Source: Marinimicrobium alkaliphilum
Lineage (GTDB): Bacteria > Pseudomonadota > Gammaproteobacteria > Pseudomonadales > Cellvibrionaceae
Direction of reading: 5' to 3'
DNA length: 64,000 nucleotides
Assembly (NCBI RefSeq): GCF_003259155.1
Contig: NZ_QGMQ01000006.1
Coordinates: 248,001 to 312,000, forward strand
In this document: piece by piece, positions 34,545 to 44,616 of the stretch
How positions within the stretch are numbered: the stretch's first letter is position 1
Layout of the letters: each line of letters starts with the position of its first letter
Notes under the pieces: model-generated
What the model saw: the letters and a program-made list of their open reading frames with translations, nothing else
The model's database searches: none
What the model was told of the DNA's origin: nothing
Position numbers and translations under genes: made by a program

Positions 34545-35546
34545 TCACTTCTGATAGGCACTGATCGTCTGAATACTGCCATCCTCGTTGTAATGCAACT
34601 CCGCCATCTTGATATTGCGCAGGTGCGTGTCGCCCTCGGACAGTTCACAGTCATGATAAAACAGGTACCACTTGCCGTCGTGCTTGACCACCGAGTGATG
34701 GTTGGTCCAGCCCAGCACCGGCTCCAACAGTGTGCCGCGATAGGTGAAGGGACCGTAGGGGCTATCGCCCGTAGCATAGGCAATACAGTGAGTGTCGCCG
34801 GTCGAGTAAGAAAAGTAGTAAACCCCATTGTGCTTATGGACCCAGGGGCCTTCAAAATAACGACGCACATTGTCTCCCGTCGTGACCGGATCACCCTTCT
34901 CATCCATGATCACAATATCTCGGGGCGCCTCATCAAACTCGAGCATGTCATCACGCAGGCGCGCAACCTTGCCACACAGCGCCGGCTCATCGTCCGCCGG
35001 ATACTGATCTTCCTGACTGAAGCTGCCCGTGGGCCAACGCTGAAGCTGACCACCCCAGATACCGCCAAAGTATAAGTAGTAGGCTCCATCGTCATCCTCG
35101 TACACCGCCGGGTCGATGCTGAAACTACCTTTTATCGGTTCGGGCTGGGGTTTGAAAGGACCAGTGGGAGAATCACTGACCGCCACCCCGATGTAAAAAA
35201 TGTCATCCGCCGTCTTGGCCGGAAAATAGAAATAGTACTTACCGTCCTTGTGCGCGCAGTCCGGCGCCCACATCTGCCGGGTCGCCCAGGGTACGTCATC
35301 CACATGCAGAGCCAGACCGTGATCGGTCACTTCGCCAAACGGCTCATCCATCGAGAACACATGATAGTCCTCCATCTGGAAGTGATCACCGTTATCGTTA
35401 AACGGAATGCCACCTTCAATATCATGGGACGGATAAATATAAATCTTGCCGTTGAAGCTGTGCGCCGACGGATCCGCTGTATACATATGGCTGACCAAGG
35501 GTGCAGACGCGAACTTGGGCTGCGCTTTTTTGTTGCTTTCAGTCAT
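34545..35546 (-). CDS. Cytoplasmic GH43 beta-xylosidase/arabinofuranosidase
   Basis: A 333-residue single-domain GH43 propeller with no signal peptide, so an intracellular enzyme. Catalytic landmarks are YTADPSAHSF near residue 22 (base Asp), SIDPAVYED (pKa modulator) and RRYFEGPWVHKHN (acid Glu). It likely hydrolyses imported xylobiose, xylotriose or arabinosylated pieces to monosaccharides. CGAGG upstream supports the start. It is the last gene of a probable GH115-manD-GH43 operon, with 52 bp to manD. Confidence 0.88.
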   Translation of the reverse strand: MTESNKKAQPKFASAPLVSHMYTADPSAHSFNGKIYIYPSHDIEGGIPFNDNGDHFQMEDYHVFSMDEPFGEVTDHGLALHVDDVPWATRQMWAPDCAHKDGKYYFYFPAKTADDIFYIGVAVSDSPTGPFKPQPEPIKGSFSIDPAVYEDDDGAYYLYFGGIWGGQLQRWPTGSFSQEDQYPADDEPALCGKVARLRDDMLEFDEAPRDIVIMDEKGDPVTTGDNVRRYFEGPWVHKHNGVYYFSYSTGDTHCIAYATGDSPYGPFTYRGTLLEPVLGWTNHHSVVKHDGKWYLFYHDCELSEGDTHLRNIKMAELHYNEDGSIQTISAYQK

Positions 35547-35598
35547 GGCGAACCTCGCTTTACAAAAATCTCAAAAAGGGAACCGGTAGACGACCCCG

Positions 35599-36807
35599 CT
35601 ACCAGTTCCACAATGTGCCGTCTTCCAGGCGGTTTACAGGCAGACAGGCGCGCTTATAGGGGTATTTGGCGGCTTCCGCCTCGTCGATGTCCACCCCGTG
35701 ACCCGGCGTTTCACCGGGAACAAAATGGCCATCGTCAAAGCGGTAAGCACGGGTAAACACCGACTCCATTTCGTCGCTGTGTGCCATGTGCTCCTGAATA
35801 CCGAAATTCGGCACCCAGTAATCAAAGTGCAGCGCCGCGCCCATACACACGGGCGACAAATCGGTCGCACCGTGGAAGCCGGTCTGCACAGAATAGATGG
35901 AGGCAAAGTCGGCCAGGCGCCGAAGATGCGTAATACCGCCCGCATGCACGATGGTGCTGCGGATGTAGTCAATCAATTGTTCCTGAATCAGGGTGCGGCA
36001 GTCATGAAGACTGTTAAACACCTCACCCACCGCCAACGGCGTGGTGGTGTGCTGACGAATCAGACGAAAGGCTTCCTGGTTTTCCGCCGGGGTGCAATCC
36101 TCAAGCCAGAACAGGTGGTAAGGCTCCAGAGCCTTGCCCAGACGGGCCGCTTCGATCGGCGTCAGGCGGTGGTGCACGTCGTGCAGCAAGTGCACATCGG
36201 GACCAAATTCCCTGCGTACCGCCTCGAATACACTGGGCACAAAATTCAGGTACTTGTGGGTAGACCAGGATTCCTCTGTGGGCAGATCCCCGTCGGCGGG
36301 CTCGTAACGCTTGCCACCTTTGGAGACACCGTAAACCTTGTCGATCCCCGGCACGCCACACTGAATGCGAATCGCCTTGTAGCCTTTCGCCTGGGCCTTC
36401 TCCACCGCTTTCAGGGTTGACTCAAGGTCCGAGCCATTGGCGTGGGTATAGGTCATGATCCGATCGCGACTGCGACCACCCAGCAGCTGGTACAGGGGCA
36501 TGTTGGCGGCCTTGGCCTTGATGTCCCAGAGTGCGACATCGACACCCGCCAGCGCCGTCATACCCACCGGCCCACGACGCCAGTAAACACCGCGGTACAG
36601 ATACTGCCAGATATCCTCGATGCGACGCGCGTCCCGGCCGATCAGCATCGGCAACACATAGTCTTCGAGAAAAGACACAACGGCCTTTTCCCGACCGTTC
36701 AGGGTCGCATCCCCGATACCGTAGAGGCCGTCCTCGGTCACAATCTTTACCGTGACAAAGTTGCGCCCAGGACAGGTGACTATCACCTTGGCATCAGTAA
36801 TTTTCAT
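35599..36807 (-). CDS. manD: D-mannonate dehydratase, enolase superfamily
   Basis: A 402-residue enzyme of the mandelate-racemase/enolase superfamily, the standard ManD length. Family features are the capping-domain start [39 protein letters not shown], metal ligands in [24 protein letters not shown] and AVGEVFNS, and the C-terminal FGIQEHM. It converts D-mannonate to 2-keto-3-deoxygluconate. That step follows glucuronate isomerisation and reduction, so it links side-chain glucuronate from GH115 and GH67 to central metabolism. uxaC and uxuB are not in the window. Some homologues have low activity or use other acid sugars, so mannonate is probable, not proven. Confidence 0.9.
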   Translation of the reverse strand: MKITDAKVIVTCPGRNFVTVKIVTEDGLYGIGDATLNGREKAVVSFLEDYVLPMLIGRDARRIEDIWQYLYRGVYWRRGPVGMTALAGVDVALWDIKAKAANMPLYQLLGGRSRDRIMTYTHANGSDLESTLKAVEKAQAKGYKAIRIQCGVPGIDKVYGVSKGGKRYEPADGDLPTEESWSTHKYLNFVPSVFEAVRREFGPDVHLLHDVHHRLTPIEAARLGKALEPYHLFWLEDCTPAENQEAFRLIRQHTTTPLAVGEVFNSLHDCRTLIQEQLIDYIRSTIVHAGGITHLRRLADFASIYSVQTGFHGATDLSPVCMGAALHFDYWVPNFGIQEHMAHSDEMESVFTRAYRFDDGHFVPGETPGHGVDIDEAEAAKYPYKRACLPVNRLEDGTLWNW

Positions 36808-36834
36808 AGTGTATCCATTCCCATAGCTACTGCC

Positions 36835-39699
36835 TTAACGCCGGCGGCTCGGCGGAGGTCCCAGATAGGTCGGCTTCAAGCCGCCGGTATCGATCACAAT
36901 ATTTTGCAACGTTGCGCCCGGATCGACGCGGTAAAAACGCAAGCGGTGCAAGCCCGGCTCGTCGATGGTGTGGGTGCTGGTGGCGGTGCGAATATTGTCG
37001 AGCACCGAAATTTCCCAGGCGCGCTCGCTCAGGTCGTCGAGGAAATCGACAACCTGCGGCTTTTCACCCGCAAAGCCGATGCCGTAGCGAATGCCCCGAC
37101 CCGGCACAAAGTTCAGGCTGGGCGCAAAATGGCTGTGAATGGTGAACTCACCGGTACTGAAAAAGTAAACGTCGTACTCGACGTAGGGCGCCTGCGAGAG
37201 ATCGGTGGTGCTCTCGTCGCTGATGGGGTAGGCGCTGATGGACGAGCCGGTGCGACCGTGGTGAGTGATCACATCAAAGCGATAGCCGCCTTTCTCGACC
37301 TGGCGATCAAACATGCCGGCATCCAGACTGACGTAGCCGTCGGCTTCGATCGCGCCCTCGACCAGACTCAGCAACGACGCTTCCGGTTTGTCGGTGTGGA
37401 CCGCAACCGTTGCGCCACCCCAACCTGTGCCCTGAATGAACACGCTGCCCTCGGCCTTGCCGGTGGGCGCCTTGCGCCAATCGATGCTCACTTCAATCAC
37501 CTGGTCGCGCTCGATCTCGCCCTCGGAGGCACTGATGTTTATCCAGGGATCGCTCGCTTCTGCGGTAAAATCGAAAGGTGCGGTGCCGCGGTTGTAGACC
37601 GTAATCCGCCGCTCTTTCTGCCCAAAGGGAGTGAATGTCTGCAGGGCCAGGGGTCCGGGCACAGGCCAGGCACGCGCCATCCCCTCAACGGCCACGCCCA
37701 TGTCCGGTTCGGCGTGGGGCTGGTAGTCGTGAATCACCGGACGCACGTTGGCCACAGGGCGATTCCAGTGGTTATAACCGATACGGGTCTCCAGCATCAT
37801 GCCGTCCCACTTGCCGTCATTGAGGGCGTGGTAACGCTCCTCCAGATAAGCATCGAACTCGAACGCCGCGCGCACCTTATCACCGTACTCATTGGCATAG
37901 CGCCGACCCTGTGCGGCATAGAGATGGTTGCGCGCCTGATCGATATACATTTTGGTGGTGTTTGCGGTCGCCCTGACCTTGTGGCGCACCAGTTGCTCGT
38001 AGGTATCCCGGTAGCGCTCGGGAATCCGCTCGTACAAGGCGTCGGCACGCTCAACCATGTCCGCCAGTTCCGCATAGATGCGCTCGGCTTCGCGGTAGTT
38101 GTGCACACTGTAAGTGTCTTTGTCCTGAGCTTCAGGCTTGCGCCGACCGTTGTGGCGGGTGTAGTCGGTAATCAGCTGATAGATGTCATCAGCATACTCG
38201 GCCCCAAAATTCCGGGTCGCCCAGCGCACGCCGTACTGCTGGGTGTTTTCCAGGTCCCAATACTCCGGATCCCAAGCCATACGCAGGAAATAGTCGATGG
38301 GATACTCCATCGGCTTGAGGTCACCCACGTTCACCAGCCAGATCTGGTCGGCCTGGTATTCCCACGCCAGATGCATCTGCTCCCACATCTTCTTCAGGGG
38401 CATGGTGTTGATCCAGCGATAGGAGCGCGGCCCGCCCACATAATCAAAGTGGTAATAGACCCCGGCACCACCGGCGCGCTCGCGCTCCTCCGGCGTCGGC
38501 AGGCGGCGGTGGTTGCCAAAGTTGTCGTTGGCCCACAATAGAATCACGTCGTCGGGCACGCGCATGCCCGCCTCGTAGAAATACTGCACCTCTTTATAGA
38601 GCGCCCAAACCTGCGGCACCTCTTCCAGCGGCCGGTCATCGAACACCTCTGACAGAATCTCCCGTTGAGCGTCGACGATCGACTCCAGCAAGGCAATATC
38701 CTGACCCTCGGCCATGGGAGTATCTTCCTGGCCGCGCATCCCCAGGGTATAAATGCTGTCATAGCCCTTGTGCCGCTTCGGGCCTTCGCGCCAGAAGTCT
38801 TTCAGGTTTTCAGCGTTGGTGGAAAATTCCCACGCTCCTTCACCGTACCAGTCCCACTCTTTATCCCAGCGCATCATCGGCTCGTGGTGCGAGGTACTCA
38901 CAACCACGCCATACTCGTGCGCGAGAATCATATTCAATTCGTCTTCATCAGCGAAGGCGTTGTTCCACATGGTGGGCCACAGGAAGTTGCCTTTGAGGCG
39001 CACAATCAGTTCAAACACATGCTCGTAGAATTCGTGATGGTAGCCGTCAAATTTGTCGTGCACCCAGGTGGTCAGTGCCGGCCACTCATTGTTCAGGAAG
39101 ATGCCCCGATACTTGACCCCGGGAATTTCCTGAATGCGGGTGTCGGCGGCGATATACAGGTGCTCGCGGGTCTTGATCGGCACGTCGGCCCACCAGTACC
39201 AGGGCGAAACGCCGATATGCTCGGAGACGTCATAGGCCCCATAGGCCGCGCCTCGCCGGTTGCTACCAACAATCACCAGAGCGCGCTCTACGCCCGGAAG
39301 CGGGTTGTCGACCACTTCTTTGTGGTAGGCGTCCCACTCGCCCTCAATCCCGCTCGGATCGATTTTCCCCTCGGCCACCAGCCGATCAATCAGGGCGCTC
39401 TGCCCCACGGTGCCAATGATGACCGCCTGCTCGCTCAAGTCCTCGGCCGAACGCACCACTCTCGGCCGCTGGCCGGTAACCCGCTCGATATCGTCACGCA
39501 GAAAGCCCGCTGCACGTCGCACCGGTCCGTGATCTTCGTCATCCACATAGATAGGGGACAACTGCGCCGGGCCCACGAGCACAAAATCGCCGGGGCGGGG
39601 CTCGCTGTTGACGTAGTGGATGTCCTTCATGGCCAGCGCATTACTGGCAGGGAGCAGCAGGGCAATCGCCAGGGCGCAGACGGTGCGGGTCAGAGTCAT
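36835..39699 (-). CDS. GH115 xylan alpha-1,2-glucuronidase
   Basis: A 954-residue exported enzyme (signal peptide to about residue 24). GH115 removes (4-O-methyl)-glucuronic acid from internal positions of polymeric xylan. Recognisable family segments are VIIGTVGQSALIDRL, RGIFLNNEWPALTTWVHDKF, GTLMWNNAF-like FLWPTMWNNAFADEDEL, VSTSHHEPMMRWDKEW and LWANDNFGNHRRLPT. A C-terminal beta-sandwich extension follows (about 690-954), as in BoAgu115A-type enzymes. ATG 39699 is taken over GTG 39708. An operator and a good -10 (TATAAT on the minus strand, 39791-39796) precede it. It leads the manD-GH43 operon; the gap to manD is 27 bp. Confidence 0.93.
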   Translation of the reverse strand: MTLTRTVCALAIALLLPASNALAMKDIHYVNSEPRPGDFVLVGPAQLSPIYVDDEDHGPVRRAAGFLRDDIERVTGQRPRVVRSAEDLSEQAVIIGTVGQSALIDRLVAEGKIDPSGIEGEWDAYHKEVVDNPLPGVERALVIVGSNRRGAAYGAYDVSEHIGVSPWYWWADVPIKTREHLYIAADTRIQEIPGVKYRGIFLNNEWPALTTWVHDKFDGYHHEFYEHVFELIVRLKGNFLWPTMWNNAFADEDELNMILAHEYGVVVSTSHHEPMMRWDKEWDWYGEGAWEFSTNAENLKDFWREGPKRHKGYDSIYTLGMRGQEDTPMAEGQDIALLESIVDAQREILSEVFDDRPLEEVPQVWALYKEVQYFYEAGMRVPDDVILLWANDNFGNHRRLPTPEERERAGGAGVYYHFDYVGGPRSYRWINTMPLKKMWEQMHLAWEYQADQIWLVNVGDLKPMEYPIDYFLRMAWDPEYWDLENTQQYGVRWATRNFGAEYADDIYQLITDYTRHNGRRKPEAQDKDTYSVHNYREAERIYAELADMVERADALYERIPERYRDTYEQLVRHKVRATANTTKMYIDQARNHLYAAQGRRYANEYGDKVRAAFEFDAYLEERYHALNDGKWDGMMLETRIGYNHWNRPVANVRPVIHDYQPHAEPDMGVAVEGMARAWPVPGPLALQTFTPFGQKERRITVYNRGTAPFDFTAEASDPWINISASEGEIERDQVIEVSIDWRKAPTGKAEGSVFIQGTGWGGATVAVHTDKPEASLLSLVEGAIEADGYVSLDAGMFDRQVEKGGYRFDVITHHGRTGSSISAYPISDESTTDLSQAPYVEYDVYFFSTGEFTIHSHFAPSLNFVPGRGIRYGIGFAGEKPQVVDFLDDLSERAWEISVLDNIRTATSTHTIDEPGLHRLRFYRVDPGATLQNIVIDTGGLKPTYLGPPPSRRR

Positions 39700-39770
39700 A
39701 AGCGTCACTAACTGAGGTTGATTCGTGAGTTTGTCAGAAGCGCTGGCCGGTGAAGCGGCCTTCTTATCTT

Positions 39771-39796
39771 CTAGTCACTTGAACAATAAGATTATA
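39771..39796 (-). promoter_or_regulatory. GH115 promoter with putative operator
   Basis: On the minus strand a perfect TATAAT (39791-39796) is followed directly by the operator CTAGTC-ACTTG-AACAAT (39771-39787, given on the plus strand), which covers the expected transcription start. That position suits a repressor. Confidence 0.55.
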
Positions 39797-39815
39797 GAAA
39801 ATACGCACAAAATAC

Positions 39816-39838
39816 AAGGGTGCCGGAAAGGCACCCTT
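39816..39838 (-). terminator. Terminator of Nudix-type regulator 2
   Basis: The stem AAGGGTGCC/GGCACCCTT is followed on the minus strand by GTATTTTG. It lies between the second regulator and the GH115 promoter. Confidence 0.7.
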
Positions 39839-39877
39839 GGATCGGATCGTCAAAAGTTGTAAAGAAGGGTTTAGCGG

Positions 39878-40639
39878 CTAGAACTCGAAGGAGAAGCCCT
39901 TCTCCGCGAGGCGGTAATAGGCATCGGCATCGAAGCGGAACAGATTGGCGGCGCGATGCGGGACGCCCTTCTGCTTCTCATTACAAGGCGTCAAGAGGTT
40001 CATTTTGAGCATCTTGCGGCGGAAATTGGGCTTGTCGAGCTTCACCCCGAGTATGGCTTCGTACAACTCCTGCAACTGCAGCAACGTGAACTTTTCCGGC
40101 AGCAGGTTGAAGCCGATGGGCTCATGGCAGACTTTATGGCGCAGGAAACCCCGGCCGTACTCCACGATCTCGGCATGGTCGTAAATCAACTCAGGCAGGT
40201 CATTGACCTCAAACCACTCGGCATCGGTCGCATCACGCCCCGCCACCAGAATGTAATCCTCGGCACTGACCAACGCATAATAGGCCACGGTCACCACCCG
40301 CTCACTGGGGAAGCGGTCGACCCGGCCAAAGGTCTTGAGCTGCTCCAGATACAGGTCTTCCACCCCGGTCAGGCTTTTCAGCAGACGGGACGCCGCATCG
40401 CGCAGGTTTTCCTTCATGCTGATAAAGCCGCCCGGTAACGCCCAGTGGCCCTTGCCCGGGCCAACACTGTGCTTGACCAGGAGGATTTTGAGCTGACCGT
40501 GATCAAGGCCAAAGATAAGGTTGTCAATCGACAAGCCCGGCATCACATCGTCCGGGATATGCAGTGGCTCCACGCGGCTGTGGGGCCGACTGGGGGTCTT
40601 GGATTTGGTTGTCACAACAGACTTCCTATTTTTTCCCAT
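39878..40639 (-). CDS. NrtR-like Nudix/winged-helix transcriptional regulator, paralogue 2
   Basis: A 253-residue paralogue of the 24.3-kb regulator, with the same order: Nudix fold (about 30-165) and winged helix (about 180-250). The two share long identical blocks such as FGRVDRFP, YYALV, GFNLLPEKFTLLQLQE and LDKPNFRRKM. It has an extra basic N-terminal tail. Its Nudix box is GGFISMKENLRDAASRLLKS, again without the catalytic glutamates, so a sensor rather than an enzyme. It lies between the GH115 operon and a TonB receptor gene, and the two operators at 40.9 kb are in its divergent upstream region. The two paralogues may share operators or respond to different sugars. Confidence 0.85.
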   Translation of the reverse strand: MGKNRKSVVTTKSKTPSRPHSRVEPLHIPDDVMPGLSIDNLIFGLDHGQLKILLVKHSVGPGKGHWALPGGFISMKENLRDAASRLLKSLTGVEDLYLEQLKTFGRVDRFPSERVVTVAYYALVSAEDYILVAGRDATDAEWFEVNDLPELIYDHAEIVEYGRGFLRHKVCHEPIGFNLLPEKFTLLQLQELYEAILGVKLDKPNFRRKMLKMNLLTPCNEKQKGVPHRAANLFRFDADAYYRLAEKGFSFEF

Positions 40640-41101
40640 GTTTAACTGAATGAAAGATCAGTGGCAGCATAACCTATCGCGATAATGCCTGTACTGCCAC
40701 ACCTGCCGTCGCACCCGACGGCCCTACTCTCCACCACCGCGCCTAATGGCGCGTTATTGCTTTATGTATGATATATCCGTGTTATACCTCCCGAAGTCGT
40801 CCCAGTCAAAGCGAATAATTCCAGCAGCCCAAATAACAAGTGACAAAGTCGTGCAAATCGACTAATTTTCTATTTGACTATTATGCGAGCATGATGCACT
40901 ATTTCGGATAGTGGTCTTGTTGACTATTACGTAAAGGGCTCGCAGAAGCTGCAAATAGGCACGCAAGAGACGCTTTCATCTAATTCAACAAGTGTTCACA
41001 GGTAGTACCGCGCCTGCTGTTCTACGGGCCCAGAGCCAAGTAAGGATAGGAGCGGTTTCCGGTCAATACTGTGTTGCATAATAACAACGGGGTTTAATGT
41101 T
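40640..41101. other. 462-bp divergent regulatory gap, Nudix-type regulator 2 / TonB receptor
   Basis: The gap is AT-rich around 40745-40935 and carries two operator-like sites, listed separately. TTGACT at 40874-40879 within the first site is a possible -35. No reading frame with gene-like features was found. The last 100 bp are probably the receptor's untranslated leader. Confidence 0.5.
40865..40927. promoter_or_regulatory. Two putative xylan-regulon operators (before TonB receptor 2)
   Basis: ATTTTC-TATTT-GACTAT (40865-40881) and GTGGTC-TTGTT-GACTAT (40911-40927) share a perfect right half-site. Their centres are 46 bp apart. They lie about 180-240 bp from the receptor start and 230-290 bp from the regulator start. 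Confidence 0.5.
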
Positions 41102-44100
41102 ATGGCTTATCGAGACAACCTTAAGCAGAACGCCACCTTTAAAAAATCGCTCCTCGCCTTGTCTGTTATGGCGTTGAGCACACCAGCCCTGGCGCAGACC
41201 GGCGACCAGGATATGATTCTCGAAGAGATTATCGTCAGCGGCACGCGCCAGAACCTGCAGAACGCGCAGGATATCCGCCGCAACGCTGACACCTTCGTCG
41301 ACGCCATCTCTGCCGAAGACATCGGCTCACTGCCCGACCGCAGTGTGCTTGAGGCCATGCAGCGGATGCCCGGTGTATCCATCGAGCGCTTTGCCGCACC
41401 GGACGACCCGGATCACTTTGGTACCGAAGGCAGCGGTGCCGTCGTGCGCGGCATGCAGCAAACCCGCAGCGAGTTCAACGGGCGCGACTCCTTCAGCGCC
41501 AACTCCGGTCGCGGCCTGAACTTCCAGGACGTACCGCCGGAGCTGATGGGCGGTGTTGATCTGTACAAAAACCAATCCGCCGACATGATCGAAGGCGGTA
41601 TCGGTGGTACCGTCAGCCTGCGTACCCGCAAGCCCTTTGATCAGGATGGTCGCCAAGTAGCCCTCAGCGGCGATCTCTCCTGGGGCGACATGGCAGAAAA
41701 GTGGGGGCCCACGATTTCCGGCCTGTTCAGCGATCGCTGGATGACCGACATCGGCGAGTTTGGTCTGCTGTTCAACGCCTCCTACTCCCAGCTGTACAGC
41801 GAATCCCACGGTATCCAGAGTGACGCCTATGTACTCTACAATGCCGAAGACCTGAATGCGCCTTCAAGCGTAGTTGCCCGCGATGACGGCCGGGTGTGGA
41901 TGACCAACGGCTCCAACTTCTTCACCAAAGAAGATGATCGGACTCGCCGCGGTTTTGCCGCTGCCGGTCAATGGGCCAGCCCCGACGGCACCATGGAAGC
42001 AACCGCCCAATTTCTGCGTTCAGACGCTCGCCTGACCTGGAAAGAGAACGCGGTCAAGTATCAGGGTGGCTACGGTGATGACGATGGCAGCCTGGCCGGC
42101 GCGGAAACCCGTCGTGCCCGCCCGCACCCGAACAGCGAGTTTGCTTGGCGCGACGACGGCGTGTTTGAAGCAGGCTATATTACCGACTGCTGCGGCTGGC
42201 GCGGTGCCAGTGGCGGCGCACCGGACAACGAATACTTCGGTCAAAAGTTCCAGGCTGATACCCGTGTAAAAGACACCCGTACCATCACTGACGATCTGAG
42301 CTTCAACTTCCAATGGAGCCCGTCTGATCGCTGGGATCTGGAAGCGGACATTCAGTTTGTTGATGCCACAGCGAGCGATGACGACCTGCAGATCGCGAAC
42401 GGTTTCTACGCCCTGCAGAACTTTGACACCACCGGCAGTACGCCACGCCTGGCTATCGTTGAACCCTGGGACGGCCGTCGCGGTACAGAAGGTTTTGACG
42501 AGGACTACGAGCCTCAGGCCGCACCCTGGAACCCGGATCTGGTGGGCTCAGAGTGGTACTTCCAGAACCCGGAAAACTACTGGTGGCGCTCGGCCATGGA
42601 CCACTATGAGCGCTCTGAGGGCGAACTGCGGGCCTACCGGTTTGACGCCACACATCACCTGGACGACATGCCCTTCCTGACCAGCGTAAAAGCCGGCGTG
42701 CGCTACGCCGACCGCAATCAGGTGGTTCGTCAAACCTCCTACAACTGGGGCCATATCGGCGCCGAGTGGGGACCGGGTGGCGGTGCTGGCGCCATGTGGC
42801 TCAACGAGAACGAAGAGCTGAGCACCGAATACGAATGGATTGACTGGTCCGACTTCCACCGCGGTGGCGTCGTCAGCATTCCCGGAGACGGCTTCCTGTT
42901 CCCGAAAGAGTCCCTGGTACGTGAAGTCATCGAAGGTCGTCAGCTGCCCCAGAACAACCCTGAGGGTGACGGCATCTGGGAGCCCTACCAGAATCGCGCC
43001 GACGTGATTCCCGGTACGTACTTCCAGGAACCTGAGATTTACGACACCACCGAGCGCAACTCTGCAGGCTACGTTCGCTTCGATTTCGAATCTGAAATCG
43101 CAGGCCGTCGCGCAACCGGTAACTTCGGTGTCCGTTATGTCGAACTTGACCGTATTGCTATCGGTTCGGTGATCTTTCCTGACCTGGTCCCCGGAACGCC
43201 GCCCCCGGAAGGTGCGCCAGACGTTCGCGCCGATCCAGAGGTGATTCGCGAGTGGGCTGAAGGTCGAGTGGATCCATACGAAGGCAACGAGGAAGAGTGG
43301 GACAACGACCCGCAGAACCGCGAAGATGCGGTATTGCGCGAATTGGCTTACTCTCGCGAAGCACGCAACTGGCTTACCGAGGAAGAGCGCGCCTTCGGTA
43401 ACGATACCGCCGAGCTGACCCGCAACACCGGTACTTATACCGATGTGCTGCCCAGCTTCAACTTGCGCGTCGACCTCAATGACGACTGGATTGCCCGCTT
43501 CGCGGTGTCCAAAGCCATTGCCTGGCCCGACATGTCTGAAGTCCGCAACCGCGCTGTCTTGGGTGCGCGTCAGCTGCAGGTGGCTTACATCACAGAGGAT
43601 GGCGAAATCATCGAGGAAGAGGTCGATCCCGATGAGCCCATCGATGAAGGCCGGAATATTGCCGACGTCAACCCGGTTCAGTGGACCGGCAGCGGCGGCA
43701 ACCCGGATCTGGCACCGATGGAATCCTGGCAGTTCGACGCCGCGCTGGAGTGGTATTTTGCACCGGTCGGCTCAATGACCTTCAGTGCCTTTTATAAAGA
43801 TCTGAAAAACTTCTTTATCGAAGGCTCTTTCCCACAGACTTACAACAACCCGAACAGCGGTGTTACTCAGCCTGTGGAAATGACCACCACCCGAAATGGC
43901 GGTGACGGTCACTTGCAAGGGTTTGAAATCGCCTATCAGCAGTTCTACGACATGCTGCCGGCGCCTTGGGACGGATTCGGTATCCAGGCGAACTACACCT
44001 ATATCGACTCTGAGGGCATTCCCAATTTCGCCGGAAGTGACGCCCCGACTGAGGCCGAGCCAGGTGATGAAGTGGCACCGCCGCAGCCGGGTATGAACCC

Positions 44101-44464
44101 CGTCAATATCGAGTCTTTGACGCTGCCTCTGCGCGGTCAGTCCCGTCACACCGCCAACTTTGTGGCGATGTACGAGAAGAATGACTGGGCAGCGCGTCTG
44201 GCTTACAACTGGCGGTCTGAGTATCTGATCACCACCCGTGACGTGATCAGCGGTGCGCCGATTTGGAACACCAGTCAGGGCTTCCTGGATGGCTCGGTGT
44301 TCTACAACGTCACACCGGAAATCAAAGTCGGACTGCAGGGCACCAACCTGCTCAACACCCAGACCGAAACACGCATGGTTCTGGATGAAAACGACACGCG
44401 TACCGGTCGCTCCTGGTTTGTGAACGACCGCCGCATCGCACTGATCCTGCAGGCTACCTTCTAA
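41102..44464 (+). CDS. TonB-dependent receptor, large carbohydrate type
   Basis: A 1120-residue outer-membrane transporter. After the signal peptide (to about residue 32) comes a TonB box, ILEEIIVSGTR. The plug shows RSVLEAMQRMPGVSIERF, VVRGMQQTRSEFNGRD and GGIGGTVSLRTRKPFD. The long barrel ends with RRIALILQATF. It is about 200 residues larger than the receptor at 15.5 kb, with long acidic loops in the barrel (for example around residues 730-780). The neighbours are GH115 and an acetylesterase, so long, decorated xylo-oligosaccharides are the likely cargo. The start is the ATG at 41102. Confidence 0.93.
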   Translation: MAYRDNLKQNATFKKSLLALSVMALSTPALAQTGDQDMILEEIIVSGTRQNLQNAQDIRRNADTFVDAISAEDIGSLPDRSVLEAMQRMPGVSIERFAAPDDPDHFGTEGSGAVVRGMQQTRSEFNGRDSFSANSGRGLNFQDVPPELMGGVDLYKNQSADMIEGGIGGTVSLRTRKPFDQDGRQVALSGDLSWGDMAEKWGPTISGLFSDRWMTDIGEFGLLFNASYSQLYSESHGIQSDAYVLYNAEDLNAPSSVVARDDGRVWMTNGSNFFTKEDDRTRRGFAAAGQWASPDGTMEATAQFLRSDARLTWKENAVKYQGGYGDDDGSLAGAETRRARPHPNSEFAWRDDGVFEAGYITDCCGWRGASGGAPDNEYFGQKFQADTRVKDTRTITDDLSFNFQWSPSDRWDLEADIQFVDATASDDDLQIANGFYALQNFDTTGSTPRLAIVEPWDGRRGTEGFDEDYEPQAAPWNPDLVGSEWYFQNPENYWWRSAMDHYERSEGELRAYRFDATHHLDDMPFLTSVKAGVRYADRNQVVRQTSYNWGHIGAEWGPGGGAGAMWLNENEELSTEYEWIDWSDFHRGGVVSIPGDGFLFPKESLVREVIEGRQLPQNNPEGDGIWEPYQNRADVIPGTYFQEPEIYDTTERNSAGYVRFDFESEIAGRRATGNFGVRYVELDRIAIGSVIFPDLVPGTPPPEGAPDVRADPEVIREWAEGRVDPYEGNEEEWDNDPQNREDAVLRELAYSREARNWLTEEERAFGNDTAELTRNTGTYTDVLPSFNLRVDLNDDWIARFAVSKAIAWPDMSEVRNRAVLGARQLQVAYITEDGEIIEEEVDPDEPIDEGRNIADVNPVQWTGSGGNPDLAPMESWQFDAALEWYFAPVGSMTFSAFYKDLKNFFIEGSFPQTYNNPNSGVTQPVEMTTTRNGGDGHLQGFEIAYQQFYDMLPAPWDGFGIQANYTYIDSEGIPNFAGSDAPTEAEPGDEVAPPQPGMNPVNIESLTLPLRGQSRHTANFVAMYEKNDWAARLAYNWRSEYLITTRDVISGAPIWNTSQGFLDGSVFYNVTPEIKVGLQGTNLLNTQTETRMVLDENDTRTGRSWFVNDRRIALILQATF

Positions 44465-44504
44465 GGTAACTCGCGAGGAACAATGCGCTAGTCGCCAGCA
44501 AGAG

Positions 44505-44537
44505 AAAAAGCGCAGTACCTCGGTACTGCGCTTTTTT
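44505..44537 (+). terminator. Terminator of TonB receptor 2
   Basis: GCGCAGTAC-CTCG-GTACTGCGC is followed by TTTTTTG. It lies 46 bp after the stop codon. Confidence 0.9.
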
Positions 44538-44616
44538 GTTGTTTGTTGACCCGCTAACGCCTTGTCCGCGCTGCCTCTACCCGGCGCTTTACTGTGACAC
44601 TGACGGATTCAACCTT

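Noticed and set aside
36442-38541. A 699-codon open frame on the plus strand opposite GH115
   Set aside because: It is the antisense of a well-supported GH115 gene in a GC-rich genome. Its composition (His, Val, Gly, Arg-rich) is typical of shadow frames and it shows no family motif.
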